Below, piece after piece: positions 61,649-64,000 of a DNA stretch of 64,000 nt. Every line of letters starts with the position of its first letter. Within the stretch, counting starts at the first letter, position 1. Source of the stretch: Legionella londiniensis (GTDB lineage Bacteria > Pseudomonadota > Gammaproteobacteria > Legionellales > Legionellaceae); assembly GCF_001467825.1 (NCBI RefSeq), contig NZ_LNYK01000014.1, positions 315,297-379,296 on the forward strand, written 5' to 3'. A program made the translations under genes and the position numbers. The notes below the pieces were generated by a model. The model was not told the origin of the DNA, made no database searches, and saw only the letters and a list, made by a program, of their open reading frames with translations.

Positions 61649-64000
61649 ATGCAACAAATCGTTACCAAATTTGGCGGCACAAGCGTTTCCACGCGAGAAA
61701 ACTGGGATAATATTGCACTCATCACCCAAAATCATATAACCAATGGCCTCCAGCCGGTTATCGTCTGCTCGGCGCTCTCGCAAGCTTCCAATAAACTTGA
61801 AAAATTGATTGCTGCAGCACTTATCAATGAACATCACGCGCTGGCTATGAATCTTCGCGAAGACTATCTTCAATTGGCTCACGAGATGGAGGTTGATCCA
61901 AACCTAATCAGCAAGGACTTAATCCAGCTTGAAGAATGGCTTACAGGCATTGCATTGTTAAAAGAAGCACCCGCCAAAACATGTGCAGAAATCCTAAGTC
62001 TTGGTGAGTTGATGATGACCCGCCTCGGGCAGGCATTTTTACAAAAAAAAGGCATCAACTGCCTATGGTTTGACGCGCGCTGCGCCCTCGTGAGCCGCAT
62101 TATGCCGGGCGGCGATAAAATCAATTATCTGGCTGCCCGTTGTATAGACGGACCCAACCCAAAGATAGCGGAGCAATTAAAAACAAGCGGGGCACAAGCC
62201 ATTATTACTCAGGGTTTTATTGCCGCAAATAACAAAGGAGATACAGTTTTACTGGGACGCGGCGGCTCAGACACTTCCGCTGCCTTATTTGCAGCCCTTC
62301 TTGAAGCATGCGCTTGTGAAATATGGACTGATGTACCCGGCATTTATACTGCAAATCCACATCAGTTGCCCAATGCCCGTTTATTAAAACAACTCAATTA
62401 TGATGAAGCCCAGGAAATTGCCTCCATGGGCGCGAAAGTGCTGCATCCCAACTGCCTCCCGCCTGTAAGGCGCGCCGGTATTCCAATGTGGGTTAAATAT
62501 ACCCGGCTGCCTAAGCACTCTGGAACGTGTATTTCAAAAGACAGTGATGAAAACGCGCCTTTGATTAAATCCATACAGGTCAAACACAATGTGACGCTGA
62601 TTTCCATTGATACGCTCCATATGTGGCAACAAGTCGGCTTTTTGGCTGATGTGTTTAATGCCTTTAAGGCCCATGAATTTTCAGTGGATTTGCTTTCCTC
62701 TTCCGAATTCAATGTCACCTTATCTCTGGATACCAATGCCAGATTGCAGGATAGGAGCAAACTGGACGCCCTGCTTGCCGATTTAAATCAGTTCGGGCGC
62801 GCAAAACTAATTGAATCCTGCAGTGCCGTCAGCCTTGTTGGACATCATATCCGCACGATGTTGCCGAAACTAGGCGCTGCACTGGAACTGTTTGAATCGC
62901 AGCAGGTATATCTAATGTCACTGGCATCAAATGACCTCAATCTCACTTTTGTTGTGGAAGAAACCCAGGCGGAACGTTTATGCCAAAAGCTTCATGGACT
63001 TCTGATTGAGAATAATCCGCAAAGTTTTTACTATTCGAAAAGCTGGCAGGAAGAGTTTGGCGCGCCGGAACCCCAGGGGGAATGCTGGTGGCAGGAAAAA
63101 CGTGAGCACCTGTTAACCTTGGGCGAGCAACACTCGCCCTGCTATATCTATCACACGAGGGTTGTTGCCAATAGCGCGGGAAATTTGAAAAAATTAAGCT
63201 CGATTGATCAATTGTTTTATGCCGTTAAAGCCAATCCCCATCCAGCCATTTTAAAGACCCTGTTTGCTCATCAAATTGGTTTTGAATGTGTTTCAATGCC
63301 TGAATTGCAACATGTCCTAAAGTTGTTTCCTAATCTTTCTCCTGAAAAACTCTTATTTACACCCAATTTTTCCCGAAGGGAAGAATATGAGTTTGCCCTG
63401 AATCTTGGCTGCCATGTGACTGTTGACAATCTTTATCCATTGGAGCATTGGCCTGAAGTTTTTCAAGGAAGAGAAATTTTAATCCGCATTGACCCGGGTT
63501 GTGGCGCAGGTCATCATAAATACGTTTGTACAGGGGGAAATGAGTCAAAATTCGGTATCCCAAAGGAAGATATCCCCAAAGTGCTGGCTTTAATCAAAAC
63601 CCATCATGTCAAAGTTTCAGGATTGCATGCGCACTCCGGGAGCGGCATACTGACGCCTGATTTATGGCAACAAACCGCTTTAATGCTAGCCTCTTTTGCC
63701 CGCGAGTTTCCGGATGCCTATATCCTCAATTTGGGCGGAGGGTTAGGTGTTGTCGAAAAACCTGGGCAGCAACCGCTTGATATCAAAAAACTGGATGAAT
63801 TGCTTTTAGCAGTCAAATCACAGCATCCGGACTTTCAATTTTGGCTTGAGCCTGGTCGTTACTTTGTTGCGGAATGCGGCATTATTCTTGCAAAAGTCAC
63901 GCAATGCAAAGAAAAAGGCAAAGTCTCCTTTATAGGCGTTGAAACAGGGATGAATTCCCTGCTTCGGCCTGCGTTATATGGTTCTTATCATGAAATTGTC
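61649..64000 (+). CDS. lysAC: Bifunctional aspartokinase/diaminopimelate decarboxylase, 3' end outside window
   Basis: 784 codons are visible, and the frame continues past the edge. Residues 1-460 are aspartokinase (VTKFGGTSVS, TQGFIAAN, WTDVPGIYTANP, then an ACT region). Residues 490 on are the decarboxylase fold: YAVKANPHP with the PLP lysine, HAHSGSG, GGGLG, EPGRYF. The fusion joins the first and last steps of lysine synthesis in one cytoplasmic protein, as in Xanthomonas- and Legionella-type LysAC. No ribosome site is obvious; ATG 61649 matches the family start. Confidence 0.93.
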   Translation, partial: MQQIVTKFGGTSVSTRENWDNIALITQNHITNGLQPVIVCSALSQASNKLEKLIAAALINEHHALAMNLREDYLQLAHEMEVDPNLISKDLIQLEEWLTGIALLKEAPAKTCAEILSLGELMMTRLGQAFLQKKGINCLWFDARCALVSRIMPGGDKINYLAARCIDGPNPKIAEQLKTSGAQAIITQGFIAANNKGDTVLLGRGGSDTSAALFAALLEACACEIWTDVPGIYTANPHQLPNARLLKQLNYDEAQEIASMGAKVLHPNCLPPVRRAGIPMWVKYTRLPKHSGTCISKDSDENAPLIKSIQVKHNVTLISIDTLHMWQQVGFLADVFNAFKAHEFSVDLLSSSEFNVTLSLDTNARLQDRSKLDALLADLNQFGRAKLIESCSAVSLVGHHIRTMLPKLGAALELFESQQVYLMSLASNDLNLTFVVEETQAERLCQKLHGLLIENNPQSFYYSKSWQEEFGAPEPQGECWWQEKREHLLTLGEQHSPCYIYHTRVVANSAGNLKKLSSIDQLFYAVKANPHPAILKTLFAHQIGFECVSMPELQHVLKLFPNLSPEKLLFTPNFSRREEYEFALNLGCHVTVDNLYPLEHWPEVFQGREILIRIDPGCGAGHHKYVCTGGNESKFGIPKEDIPKVLALIKTHHVKVSGLHAHSGSGILTPDLWQQTALMLASFAREFPDAYILNLGGGLGVVEKPGQQPLDIKKLDELLLAVKSQHPDFQFWLEPGRYFVAECGIILAKVTQCKEKGKVSFIGVETGMNSLLRPALYGSYHEIV

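Overview
The window looks like part of a Legionella or close Legionellales chromosome. It is moderately AT-rich. It mixes conserved gammaproteobacterial housekeeping genes (queA-yajC-secD-secF, hisC, phhB, a fused lysine-pathway gene, minor pilins, phaC, fadL) with large eukaryotic-like proteins of the kind secreted by the Dot/Icm type IV system. This assignment comes from reading the sequence; no database was searched.

Layout. 1-6 kb (minus strand): a nonribosomal peptide synthetase (NRPS) that runs off the left edge, with a frameshifted N-terminus, and next to it an AurF-type di-iron N-oxygenase. 6.2-10.6 kb: two effector-like genes on the minus strand, a 988-residue protein with a calmodulin-type IQ motif and a Dbl-homology RhoGEF protein, separated by a mobile-element remnant. 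10.9-24.3 kb: accessory metabolism, comprising a POT transporter, a GGDEF/EAL protein, a GNAT and a VOC protein, PHA synthase, a CPH-type metal ATPase, a VIT1/CCC1 transporter, a TehB-like methyltransferase, and an NO-response unit (NsrR, NsrR box, truncated globin, ferredoxin reductase). 25.1-34.5 kb: a 3111-residue SecA-motor-like protein with polyQ, flanked by two copies of an intergenic repeat that carries DnaA boxes; a third copy precedes phaC. 35-42.7 kb: a TPR protein, glutamate dehydrogenase, a eukaryotic-type bZIP protein, an ankyrin-like protein, and a Ulp1-like cysteine protease with a ubiquitin-binding-type tail. 42.7-51.3 kb: minor pilins, hisC, phhB, and the queA/Tgt-like/yajC/secD/secF run. 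51.5-61.6 kb: a small exported protein, a second SecA-like giant (1800 aa), FadL, an NTAN1/CheD-like amidohydrolase effector candidate and a small ankyrin-like protein. 61.6 kb to the right edge: fused aspartokinase/diaminopimelate decarboxylase, incomplete.

How the genes work together. The NsrR unit is a self-contained NO detoxification module. queA to secF is a tRNA-queuosine/Sec-accessory operon in which the usual tgt position holds a degenerate, probably non-catalytic Tgt homologue. The effector candidates point at host processes: Rho GTPase activation, calmodulin binding, host transcription (bZIP), ubiquitin-like removal, and N-terminal amide chemistry. They are scattered among housekeeping genes, as is usual for Legionella. 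The strongest novelty candidates are the bZIP protein, the RhoGEF, the SecA-like giants, the Tgt-like pseudoenzyme and the repeated DnaA-box element.
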